From the NCBI GenBank assembly GCA_003427395.1, contig BFEA01000257.1, forward strand, positions 1,453,146-1,511,259: a DNA stretch of 58,114 nucleotides, in the 5' to 3' direction. The notes beneath the pieces are model-generated. The model saw nothing but the letters and a program-made list of their open reading frames with translations. It did no database searches and was not told the DNA's origin. A program made the translations under genes and the position numbers. Shown here one piece after another: positions 41,861 through 51,575 of the stretch. How positions within the stretch are numbered: the stretch's first letter is position 1; the number at the start of each line of letters is the position of its first letter. This stretch comes from Chara braunii. Lineage: Eukaryota > Streptophyta > Charophyceae > Charales > Characeae.

Positions 41861-43580
41861 GTGGCAATGGGTGATGGAGGTCACTCTGGAACCTCTCCCT
41901 CTCCTCTTTCCTCCTCATCTCTTCTCTCTTTACCTGATAAATTTTGTTATTTTTGTGAAGCAATCTCGCGAGTCTACCCAGTCCCTATGCATCCTAGTGG
42001 GGAAGGGTATGTCGAATGGGTAGATTGTCGGCAGTGTGTGTCGAGAGCCCATGGTTCCTGCATCCAGTATCGAAGCGGCAATAAGCCTTGGTTGTGCCCC
42101 TTATGCCGAACCGACAAAATCCCGACCGAGGCTCGGTTCCTCGATGCCACGTCAGAGGGTCTGGAAAAGACCCAAAGGTTTAGAAGGGCTGAGGTATGGA
42201 CCGATGTCGCCTTGATGGCTACTGTAGTAGGGAACCCCCTCCGAGACTTCACTAGGGAGGATCGGAGGAGGGCTAATGAGAGGGCTCAGGACTATCGATG
42301 GAACGAGGGTCGGTTGGAGAAACGGAAGACGGACGATAGTGGGATATGGATGACTGTACCACACTCGTTCATGAGGTATGACTGGGTTAAGTCGGCGCAC
42401 GAGGAAACTGCGGCCCATTTCGCCGTCCGAATCACCAAGACGAGGATCGATAAAAACGAATGGTATTGGTCCAGTATTTGCGACGATGTTAAGTTCATCG
42501 TCCAAAATTGTCAGGTTTGCGACGCTGATAAGGCGCCGATTCAGCCGCCAAGATCAATAGTCCCGACTATAGTCGAACGGCCATTTCAAAGAGTTAGCAT
42601 GGATACTACGGACATTGTGGTGCCTCCTGGACCGAATAGCTGCGAATATTCAATTTTATTGGCATTCGTGGATCACTTTTCGAAATGGATCGAGGTGTAT
42701 CCGTGCAGGACGTGACAGGCAGCAAAAATTGCACGGTACGTCAACCGTTTCCTCGGGATACACCAGGACACAGAAGAGATTTTAACCGACAACGGGGCGG
42801 AATTTAGAGGGGAAGTTTTAAGGAATATGGTCGTACACGGTGTCGCCATTCGTAATACTGCACCCCACATGTCACAGTCCAATGGGCTGGTAGAAAACGC
42901 GAACCAGGTGATATATACGGCTCTACGACGAAATATCGCGGCTCGGGACACGAGGCCTTGGCCTGATATCGTAGATCACATCTTGGTGGTCCATCGAGGA
43001 ACGCCCCACGAATCTATAGGCTTGACCCCTTTTCAATTACGTACCAATAGCTTGGCATGCGTTTCAATACCGAGTCTCCACGATGAATCTGCCCTGGGCC
43101 GACGGCCTACAAGGGCCACGGCCCGGGACAAGGCCAAACGACACTTGGAATTGATGGAACGGTCTCTTCCCCGCCTAGCCCGAAAGCACCAGCAGATGAC
43201 TGAATTTGCCCACGGGCGACAGGTCCGTAGCTACGAGGCCCGAAATGGGAACACGGGTCCGCGGCCCCAGTATAAATTGGGGGACATGGTGCAAGGGAGG
43301 AAATGTGCTCGCCAAGGGAAGTTAGCGCCACGATTCTTGGCGATTTCGCGTGGTCGAGCTAGGACCGTATGGGATGAACACGGTGCGGCTGGCGCCCGAG
43401 GTCTCAGGCAGCCGATCGGCTCGTCCGATCGTTCGCCACGTATCCTATCTGCATCCCCTCCCTACCTCCCCATCTCCCACTTCGTCTGCTTCCTCCTTCG
43501 ACACCGAAGAGGACGACGACTGTCTAGCATCCCCCTCTCCTTCTTTGTCAGCAACTCCGACCCCGCCTCCATCGCCATGA
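41861..43580 (+). pseudogene. PHD-type zinc finger fused to Ty3/gypsy integrase
   Basis: The frame 41861-42715 (284 codons) opens with a C4HC3 cluster: C29, C32, C56, C59, H64, C67, C79 and C82. W77 lies two residues before the seventh ligand (PWLCPLC), which is the PHD-finger plan. The integrase zinc-binding part follows (HEETAAHF and NCQVCDADK), then the catalytic core: first Asp in VSMDTTD, TGA at 42713, then TDNGAEF (second Asp) and SNGLVENANQ (Glu) in the next piece from 42720 on. The C-terminal part (YKLGDMVQGRKC) shifts frame near 43340 into NTVRLAPEVSGSRSARPIVR, ending at 43580. PHD fingers read histone tails, so this one may aid targeting. I see no chromodomain. Confidence 0.85.
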
Positions 43581-43605
43581 GCTCTTCGGTGGAGCAGCCA
43601 ATTAG

Positions 43606-44978
43606 TGCGCAGTTGATGACCCTAAGGGGGCGAATTACGATAATCTGGCAGGTGCAGCGGCAACGCTTAGCCCCGACCTTCTTCGTTTTGCGGCCTTCTT
43701 CGGTACGACGGCGATCCACACAGCAGCCGAATTCCGACTTGCGCAGGTGGGAGCAACACGTGTACTGGCCGAGATCTCGGCCTTCCAGCGCCTGTCTCTG
43801 CCCGGGGTCAGCCACGTCTCCGTCATCATCGTCTTCACCGGGGATATCACTGCAGTACCTTCGGCGATCCACGCGCACATCTTCCGGACCTTGAGAGCTT
43901 GGGGAGAAGAGATTGCGGTCACGTGAACGACGTTCCTAGCCCGTCGGGGAGACATGGTCATGACGTCCCACGACATCGATCTGCACCTCCTCTCTTCCAG
44001 CAGTTCGCCGCTGATCCTGCTTCCAGAGCTCCGCCCTTTTGCGCCGCCCCAATGAGTCATCGTCGTCTTTCTCTCTTCGGTCTTCCTTCCGATCTCCCCA
44101 CCTTTTGGCAGTCCGCTCACGCCCCCACCCTCTCCTTCTGCATCAAGTCGCTCAGCGTGCCGATCCTGAACGAAGATAAGTGGAATGATTGGTGGGACGC
44201 TTACCTGGAGCTTACCTTCTGCCTCGTGGAGGTGATCTTTCATTGGTCCGAGCCAGCGCCCGGAGGAGAAGGGACTGAAGTCCCGAATGATGAGGTGGAG
44301 CTGTTGATCGTGCAGGCGTGGCGCACGGAAACGGAGGGAGAACTGCAGGGCATAGTATTCGGCAAGGTGGAGGAAGGAAATCTCATCCTCATCACAAGCG
44401 AGCTATTGGTGTTCTTGGCGCAGCTAGTGGATGATCTCCCTCTCGATATTCTATCAAAGTGCGACAGCAAGCCCGGCCCCGACGTATTCCCCCGCACGCT
44501 TGCGCCTCATCTGTTGTGGTCCACGTGCACTGAGTTGGACGCGGACAACTGTCTTTATCCGTCCCAGGATCTTTACCTGGAAATCAACGTCACCGATCTT
44601 GTGATGTGGGACCCCGTCATCCGGCGAGCAAACGCGCGGGTCACCGTCGACGAAGACGAAGAAGAAGAAGAGGAAGAAGAGGAAGAATCACGCACGGATC
44701 CGGATGATTCCGACTACCTCGGAGAAGAAGAGACCAAGGGAGAATCAGAGAGAGAAGAAGAAGAAGAGGAAGAAGAAGAAGAAGAGGAGGAGGAAGAAGA
44801 AAGCAAGCCAGGGGAACCAAGCAATCGGCCCAGGCGAAGTGAAGAAGAAGAAGAGGCCGAAGCACAGAGGCAACGAGAAAAGGCGGAGGCAAGCGACCGA
44901 TCGAAGAAGGGCCCCCGCCGGAGCTGTTGTTGGGAGACCCGTAGCTCAACCCGGAGCCGCCGCGCGAGGAGCCTGTAG
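43606..44978 (+). pseudogene. Accessory acidic ORF after pol, function unknown
   Basis: One frame (43606-43926) reads a protein-like stretch (NLAGAAATLSPDLLRFAAFF, then VSVIIVFTGDITAVPSAIHA) with no ATG. It meets a TGA and continues to about 44050. The next frame, open from 43899 to 44978, carries PILNEDKWNDWWDAYLEL, AWRTETEGELQGIVFGKVEE and ELLVFLAQLVDDLPLDIL, then two long Glu-rich runs (about 44660-44690 and 44755-44805) and a basic tail. I recognise no known family. Its position between integrase and the 3' LTR is where some plant Ty3/gypsy elements carry extra genes (for example env-like ones). No transmembrane segment is obvious. Confidence 0.55.
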
Positions 44979-44981
44979 ACG

Positions 44982-45728
44982 GTGGAGCTGCCGCTGAGGG
45001 ATCGGGAAGCCGCCGCCGCAGGAGGAGTGAATTGTCGGCTCCATCCCTTTCCCCACCCCGCCCTTCCCTTCGCCTTCGTAGAAATGCGGGCGATCGGGCT
45101 TCGTCCCCGGTCATTATCCCGCCGTCCCCATGATTACATGATGACCCGCCAACTCCCGGGTCGACCCCCTTTCCCCGTTGGATGGTATCCTTTCCCGCCC
45201 ACCCTCTTCTATCAACTCTACGCCACGTGTCTCCTAATCACCATCGTCCCACACTCCACCACTCGCTCCCTCGTCGATTCCTTCCTTCTCCACGTCCTTC
45301 TTTTTAGCGCGAACTAGCGGGAGTACAATAACATAGAAGTTTATTGTATTATCTCGGGTACGATCCCCGCATGTGAAAACTACGAGAATTTTCGCGCTGC
45401 CCTCCGTCGCATCATCTCCACCTTCTATCCCGACTACCTCGCCTCACTTCCCCATCAATACGAGTACCCTCGTTTCCCTCTCATCCACCGTTCCATCCAC
45501 TACACCCCCCTCCCCGCCCTCGGAACCCAGGATATCCATCGCTTCATGCCCCCTCTTCCCCAAGATCCCCCACCACCTCCTCCGTCCGTGATTAGATTGT
45601 CCTTCCCCAGAAACTTGTAGGACAGAGTCTACGAATGCCACGTGGATGACTTCCAAACTCTTATCCTACGGTAAGTGGCACATATAGAGTTCCACGTCGT
45701 CGATCGATAACCCCCTGGGCGTCACATA
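44982..45728 (+). other. Region between accessory ORF and 3' LTR; possible second accessory frame
   Basis: The frame 44982-45317 ends at TAG. The same frame then reopens and reads CENYENFRAALRRIISTFYP and on to PPLPQDPPPPPPSVIRL, stopping near 45620. This looks protein-like, and proline-rich towards the end. No known domain and no clear polypurine tract before the LTR were seen. Confidence 0.35.
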
Positions 45729-46507
45729 TGTGACGAACTATCTTCTGCAATCACGCGATTTCCAGCGCAAGGCCGATGTGGGAAAAACGGGAAGGCTTTG
45801 ATGGGTGACAGGCGTACGCGGGGTTCGATTGGGCAAATTGCATGGACACCCTCGCTTCTCTTTTTTCGCTTTTGTTGGAATTCATTGGGTCAGCACCGGG
45901 AAAGCCCGGCGACGACGATTGGATGGTTGCGCCATGACGGGCGCAAGAAATGACTGTACCATAACTTCTTTCTTATTCTGCTGTGAGCATTAGGAATTTT
46001 GGCGCGATTAGCGCGCCGGAATCTCGTTTTTGAATTTCTAACTGATGTCGAGCCCCCGCAGGATCTCGGAATTGTTTTTTTTTTTCGAATTTCCTTTTGC
46101 AATTAGGACTTAGACTAGGAATTTAGGTACTCTAAATTTTGTCGTGCAGCGTTCGCACGCATCTTGTGGCGCAAGGAACTGGGTTCTGATTGGATCGCGC
46201 CTTTAATCTTATGCAACTGTCGTTTTTGGCGGGCGCGATCATAACTGTAATCCTTCTTCTTTCTTGTTGCCTGCCTTCTTCCTTTTCCTTTCTCGTCTCT
46301 CATACTCTGTTCTAATTGGCCGAAGCGCCCGCATGACCGGATCGAGGCATGGAGAGTGACTACAAACCCCACGCCTCGGCCTCGCCATGCAGACGTAGGC
46401 ACTTCCTCTCTCCTCTTCTTGTCCATCTGGGCTTAATCCGGATCGTTCCCCACGCCTCGGCCTCGCCATGCAGACGTAGGCGCCTCGGCCTCGCCAGGCA
46501 TGCATGC

Positions 46508-46513
46508 TATAAA
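46508..46513 (+). promoter_or_regulatory. 3' LTR TATA box
   Basis: TATAAA in the same context as at 32585. It could drive transcription outward into 47-49 kb. Confidence 0.6.
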
Positions 46514-47360
46514 TTTCGCAAGCGCGATTAGATTGCTCTCTAAGAATTTCGAGGTTAGCGCGATCAGTGAGGCCCGGGGTCGGCTAACGAGCAAGTTGGA
46601 AGGTGAGTGAGTGTGAGAGGTGGGCGATCCGACGAGCTGGTGTCAGGTATGCGGGGTTGACGTGCGGGGGACTGTGGCGCACGGGCGAACCTGGCTTGCA
46701 TGCTTAAACCAAGCGGGGTGACAACTCTGCGTGGATAAGCGGTGACGGACTGCCGGTATCGTGGGTATTGATGCGAGGCGACGGACTGCTAGAAAGAGAG
46801 AGGGTAGTGGTGTGGGTGTAGGATAGGGCTTCTTTTTGTCGTTCTTTTCATTTTTTCTTTGTCCATCTGTACAATTTTGAGTTCTGATATGGCCGATCTC
46901 TTTATCGTGGCCCTTTTCTTTTGAACTCCTCTCGTATATTGTCTCGAATTTTCCTTGTTGTTTTGTTTGGTATGTATGCATGGAATGAATGTAGGTTCTC
47001 GTTTGTTAAGTGATCCTTTCGATTTGTTTTACGATGCGTGTTGTCTCTGACCAGTGTCACCTGCATGAGTTATGCGATCAGGCCTGATGGGAAATGCTTA
47101 TTTTGACGTCCGAAGTCTAGCTGCCGATTATCCCCTCTTCCCTCCCTTTTGCATCCCATGTATGGCATGTAGTGATTGGTAGGATATTTCGACCTATGGT
47201 TGAATACGATCGGCCCACGGAGCCAACCGGCTGCTCCTTACGTACACGCGTACGTACGTTCGCGATCTCGAGATAATCGAATCGCCACGTACGCGCTCGT
47301 CCGCGTAAGTCAGCCTTAACCATGTGTAAGGATGGAGGGGATGTGGATTACTGAAGAGAC

Positions 47361-47903
47361 ATGGCTGCACAGTCTCCTTCCTGGGCGTCCGACTACGAAA
47401 ATCTGAGGGACCCGGAATACCGTGAGTATTGGGAGGATGAACAACTCAGACGACGGGGAAATTTAAGAAATCTGGAATTTCCTTGTCTAACAGGAAACGA
47501 TCGATTATGTGCGAGGGATTTTCAGTGTGCTATAACGAGCGAACCCCGGTGCCCCGACTACCCGAAAACTTATAACACGCAATATTTCATATCCCCCGGC
47601 TTCGTTGTCATTACTACCAGCTTCCCTCCCTTCCATCTCCTCCTCCCATATCACCAACTCACAGTGGTACCGTGGAATTCCATAGCTCGTTACTGGCCTA
47701 GCCCGCTGTGCGAGGGTTGTCGGTATCACCGGGCGCGCCGCGCTTCGGGAACTACCCGACGGGCTCGAGCCGAAGCTGAGCAGCAATTGCACAGCCTCCG
47801 CGCACGAGCCGCCTCAACGGAACCCATGGCCTATTACGAGCGGCGCCAACAACTGGCCGAACCTCGCGACCGACCCCGAAGACGAAATCAGCGGCGATGG
47901 TGA
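47361..47903 (+). CDS. 180-codon ORF inside the 3' LTR repeat, unknown function
   Basis: The ATG at 47361 opens a 180-residue frame starting MAAQSPSWASDYENLRD. A charged N-terminus (EDEQLRRRGNLRN) precedes a central Cys-containing part (CLTGNDRLCARDFQC, then YFISPGFVVITTSFPP), and an Arg-rich C-terminus follows (RRARAEAEQQ, ending PRRRNQRRW). The same frame exists in the 5' LTR copy (from 33447) with one in-frame TGA, and is then lost in the gap. I know no homologue. Either the LTR itself encodes a protein, or this is the first ORF of the element and the right-hand copy is the start of a second, tandem element. Basic C-terminus would suit nucleic-acid binding. Confidence 0.5.
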   Translation: MAAQSPSWASDYENLRDPEYREYWEDEQLRRRGNLRNLEFPCLTGNDRLCARDFQCAITSEPRCPDYPKTYNTQYFISPGFVVITTSFPPFHLLLPYHQLTVVPWNSIARYWPSPLCEGCRYHRARRASGTTRRARAEAEQQLHSLRARAASTEPMAYYERRQQLAEPRDRPRRRNQRRW

Positions 47904-48477
47904 TTCACCAATCTATAGAGTGCACTTCTTACTAACATATTATAAAAATAATACCAAAAAAAAAAAAAAAAAAACACATAAAACGGCAACTCAAAAGTGC
48001 ATTTTCGGGCAATTTTGCCAAAAAACAACTTCATCAAAATTTCAGGATTTTCAGGATGATTAACAGCACAAATTCTAATAACTCAAATGACACCAAATTT
48101 GACACACAACAAGCTTGTCCTAAAACAAAAACAGGCCAAAAATAAAATTCCAAAAAAACACAAAATTTTGACCCCGAAACCCTAATTTCAGGATCATTCA
48201 TGTTACCCAGGGTCGAAAAGTGGGGGTCCCTGTTAACCACTCGTGTTGGCCTATGAAAAGGTTAACCGATCCCCCATAAACGTTAAACCTGTTGGCAGGG
48301 GCAATTTTGTTGGAATTTTGTTCGAGAATGCAAGAGTGTTTAAATCTATCGGTACGATGGTAGCAACAAGTGCCCCGGATTTTTAACCTGGGATGCACTG
48401 CGCATGTCATTTGCCTTATGCTGCACGACATCAGCTACCTCCCCTCTGAGTATATCCCCTTTTGCACCTGTACCCCT
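47904..48477. other. No gene; A-rich sequence
   Basis: An A-run lies at 47956-47974 and the sequence stays A-rich to about 48200. No domain, repeat or RNA gene seen. Confidence 0.4.
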
Positions 48478-48632
48478 GGAACTTGCCACAGGAGATCTTA
48501 GTTTCGACCTGGGACTCCACCCCCACGTTCCTAAAATCCTTGGCACACCCCTTTTCGCACTTCTCGGCCCCCATCCCACTCCGATCAGGAAGTCGCGCTG
48601 GGCGTGAGGTTGGTATCGGAGGGCGTCACAAC
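48478..48632. repeat. Dispersed repeat, copy 2
   Basis: It matches 25406-25560 (GACCTGGGACTCCACC, CCTAAAATCCTTGGCACA, GGAAGTCG, GGGCGTGAGGTTGG). The orientation is the same; the family is unknown. Confidence 0.75.
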
Positions 48633-48736
48633 CCGGAGGGGTGGAGGGCTGCGCCGTGCTCTGCTGCAATGCAGTACAGAGGCAACACTGGAGTGGTCGA
48701 GCAAGCAAGCTTACCCGTGCGACCCCTTCATAGCCC

Positions 48737-49227
48737 AGAAAAATTAATTTAATATCGTTATGGCCCTATGGACCACGGATCAGAACAGAAACTACACTTG
48801 ATCTTATCCAAAGGGCCTCGTTCCACACCACTTACGAATTCTTACATTGTAAGGGCGCCCTAACTGGGCCAGGGTGATTAATTTACCCTAACTCTTTTTT
48901 TCGTTCCACAGCCCTTAAGGAAGACCGTACACTTACCCTCCATTACATCTCAGGTGAGGAGGGCCGGGTGTCAGGACCTCAACCTGTTGGGCAATCCGTA
49001 GGGTCCCACCCTTACATTTCCAGTCACCTCCGAGGGATCCCTAGAGATTTTCGTCGTTTGGCCTGGGACGCCCTCATTTTGTAAGGGCGGACCCTAACAG
49101 CCGAGAATGTGAAAACAGGCTTAGGGTTCTATTTTATTGTCATTAGGGAGTGGTGGAACGATGATTTTGTAAGGATCCTTACATTTGTAGTGGTGTCGAA
49201 CGAGGCCCAAAAGGCCGAGAAAGGTAT
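48737..49227 (-). pseudogene. U2 snRNA-derived gene copy split by a MITE
   Basis: On the minus strand the copy starts at 49227 with ATACCTTTCTCGGCCTTTT, the exact 5' end of U2. It is interrupted at 49208-48813, resumes with TTTGGATAAGATCAAGTGTA (the U2 branch-point region), and goes on through GTGGTCCATAGGGCCATAAC and CGATATTAAATTAATTTTT, matching stem-loop IIb and the Sm-site region. Sixteen nt of stem IIa are deleted between TC repeats near 48786, and the branch-recognition segment has A to T (GTAGTTTC). No TATA at -30 or USE is visible upstream. With the insertion it cannot be functional. Confidence 0.9.
48813..49208. mobile_element. PIF/Harbinger-like MITE inserted in U2 sequence
   Basis: The termini GGGCCTCGTTCCACACCACT and (inverted) AGTGGTGTCGAACGAGGCCC match except for one base. 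Comparison with U2 gives the pre-insertion site CCAAAAGG and a 3-bp AAA target duplication (48810-48812, 49209-49211). GGG-starting TIRs and 3-bp duplications fit PIF/Harbinger. The element is 396 bp with no transposase. Inner phrases TTACAT and GTAAGG recur near both ends. Confidence 0.85.
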
Positions 49228-49245
49228 CATGTGGTTCTTTCCGTA

Positions 49246-49286
49246 GCTCAGATTGCACTTGAACTTAACAAAAAGGTCGAGAAAAG
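49246..49286 (-). pseudogene. Second, diverged U2-like fragment at the LINE poly(A) junction
   Basis: On the minus strand, starting just after the LINE A-run, TTTTCTCGACCTTTTTGTTA continues AGTTCAAGTGCA. It matches the first part of U2 (from about nucleotide 5) at about 26 of 32 positions without gaps. It lies about 20 bp upstream of the intact U2 5' end at 49227. Confidence 0.6.
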
Positions 49287-49799
49287 TTTTTTTTTTTTTT
49301 TTTTTTCAAATACGATTCATTTATTATATCATCTCAAATTGAGGTCGGGGACCTCACAATTCCACCCGGGGTTATCCCGGCAGCATCAGCCGGTTTCGCT
49401 TATAGTCGAAAGACTGAACTTCTGAATTACTTCCGAAGTTCCAAACAAGAATCCGGGCCTAGATCTATATATGATTTTCATGAATACTCCATTGACTCTT
49501 ACTCGTGACCTCAAATATCTCCCCCTATTCTACTCCTAGACTAATACACAGACCTGTACACGGTCTGAGCTCGGCCTAACTTCGGCCGAGGGGAGACTTA
49601 TTCCCTTGTTAACCACTGACACTCTACCCACCCTCCAACCCATTAGTACGGCTAGTGCGACCGTCCACTGGAACCGATTGTCCTGGTTCAAAGAAAGGAT
49701 TAGCTATCCCCGTACTCTAACCACCTACTAATAACCAAGCTCCCCTTTGTGGAGATACAGGCGAGTAGGTCACTGAGGCCCCAGGTGTTCCTGAACCAG

Positions 49800-51416
49800 G
49801 CCAGCCCCTCTCGTCACCTTCCTTGATTTGTCCACCTGGTCCAGTGGGCCCAAATTGCCTTCACCACCAGCGCTCTGAACAGGGCTTCTGCGTGTCTTAC
49901 CGGCAGCCTCTCACCTTTAAACCTCAGTCTGTTTCTATCCAGCCAGATAACCCATAGCATCGCTGCCCTGGCGACTTGAGCCACGTAACCCCAGCCCTCA
50001 CTACAACTCTATGCTTGTGGGAGCCCTCCAAGTAGAACCCAGCGCTGGTCTATCTGAGAGTCTCTGCTTGCTAGCCACCGCCAGTATTTCTCCCACCAGC
50101 CCCACCATTTTCAAGATTTTGGGCAGTCCCACCACAGATGACTTATGGTTTCCTGCAACCCCTTGCATCTGTCACATTCAATGTTAACATTCATTCCTTT
50201 ATCTCTCAACCACTGAGCTGTTGGTATTGCTAAGTGGGATTGGAGCCACAACAGTGAGGCCAATTTCTGTGATGGGAGCGTTTTCAGTTGTGCCCACAGT
50301 TTGGAGAGCTCTGACTCTGAAGGAGGTATCAATCCTCGCACCTCTCTCGCCCAACGATGGCTATTTTGGTGCACAGTGGAGTCGACAGAGTTTTCCTTTT
50401 CAGAACCAGATATGCAGACAACTTATCTAGCCTGCTGACGAGTTCTCCTTCCACCTGCCAGCCCCATCTTTCAGGATCGATTTTCAATTGACATCGTAGG
50501 GCCCCATTGCCAACCAAGTACGGGATCGGAGGGAGGCCCTCCTGCAGAGGGGGTCTCAAGTTCACCCGTACTTCCTTCAGATCAGAGGCACCATACTTCA
50601 GTTGGATTCCATATCTCTCCAGTATAGGCAGACCCGGAAGGGCCCTTCTAAATGTCTCAAACCAGCATTTTCCAACTCCGTCCGTTGTCCAACTTTCCAG
50701 TCTGCAGTACCGTACTGCGTCTCCATTATCCCATACATACCAAGTACCGGGGGGATCTACCCCCTCCGGACCCAACAGATGTTTCCATGGCTGAGGGATG
50801 GCTTCCAAGATTGTTTGCAGACATTCCTCTTGCTGAGGCAGGTGTCCTATTGTCGTCTTCAACTGTTCTGCAGTTTTCCAACGATTCGAAGTGTCATCCC
50901 ATAGATCGCCAACTCTTGAGATGCCTTTCTATAGCCAACTCTGGCCAAACGAGCCGGGCTCCCTGGCAAGAGTAAGCCATCTACCGTCCACTCCTCTGAT
51001 GTAATCATTTTCGAATAACATCTGCCTGCGTACATCTTCCTTGGAGTTCGGGCCAATGTTTAGAGACGGCCTACACTTCTTCTAGGCCTGTAGTACCTCG
51101 CTCCATAATCGTGATCCTGGGCGTTTGCGAGCGTGTCTGTCATGATCGCCACCTAGACGTCCGCTGGGCGGGCTAGCTTCCAGTCCCTTGCCAGCAGAGT
51201 CTCTGCCATCAGAATCCAGTCAGCTTGTTCCTCAGCCATGCCTACTCGGATCACCCACTTTGCCAAAAGCGCCGTATTCTGAGCCGCAGGGTCTATCTGA
51301 GACAACCCACCTTCTTCCCTTGGAGTACAAATATCTTCCCAGGCCACTTTGGAGATGCACCTACCATCTAGATCCCAATGTGGTCTCCATGAGAACCTCC
51401 TTGCCACTTTCTTCAT
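49800..51416 (-). pseudogene. LINE ORF2 C-terminal part with zf-RVT
   Basis: Pieces 51416-51153 (RFSWRPHWDLDGRCISKVAW, then GGLSQIDPAAQNTALLAKW, the RT-proximal domain), 50862-50329 and 50374-50111 follow each other. The zinc knuckle is CDRCKGLQETISHLWWDC (CX2C-x8-H-x4-C). Below 50111 another frame gives LWVIWLDRNRLRFKGERLP, the usual C-terminal motif. Frameshifts separate the pieces. Confidence 0.88.
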
Positions 51417-51575
51417 CCCTCTAAGCGCGGCAGGGGTGATTCTCCTGACCGCTGCTACGTATCATAGGAGTGCAAACGCTGAGACTGTGATAGCAAGTGC
51501 CCTTCCAATGAGTGACAAGTGTTAAGTTTCCCCCCAGCTTTTGACTCTTTTGGATACTTTTTCTTGCACTATTAG

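Larger units (their letters stand above)
31848..47903 (+). mobile_element. Large Ty3/gypsy LTR retrotransposon with internal tandem duplication, PHD finger and accessory ORF
   Basis: The element is bounded by directly repeated long LTRs beginning TGTGACGAACTA at 31848 and 45729. Plus-strand order inside is gag (35.1 kb), protease and partial RT (36.2-38.0 kb), a second gag-protease copy (38.07-39.9 kb), RT and RNase H (40.3-41.8 kb), PHD finger and integrase (41.9-43.5 kb), then an acidic ORF (to 44.98 kb). Integrase follows RT, the Ty3/gypsy order. Many stops and frameshifts show that it is inactive. The 3' boundary is not certain: the LTRs align up to the gap at 33703 (about 47617 in the 3' copy) and the true end lies beyond. 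Confidence 0.88.
45729..47903 (+). repeat. 3' long terminal repeat
   Basis: It starts TGTGACGAACTA like the 5' copy and solo LTR and aligns with 31848-33702 throughout. It has a TATAAA at 46508. A local change absent from the 5' LTR is a ~33-bp duplication beginning CCCCACGCCTCGGCCTCGCC at 46367 and 46449. The end given (47903) is the stop of the contained ORF and is a minimum; the true LTR end was not identified. Confidence 0.85.
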
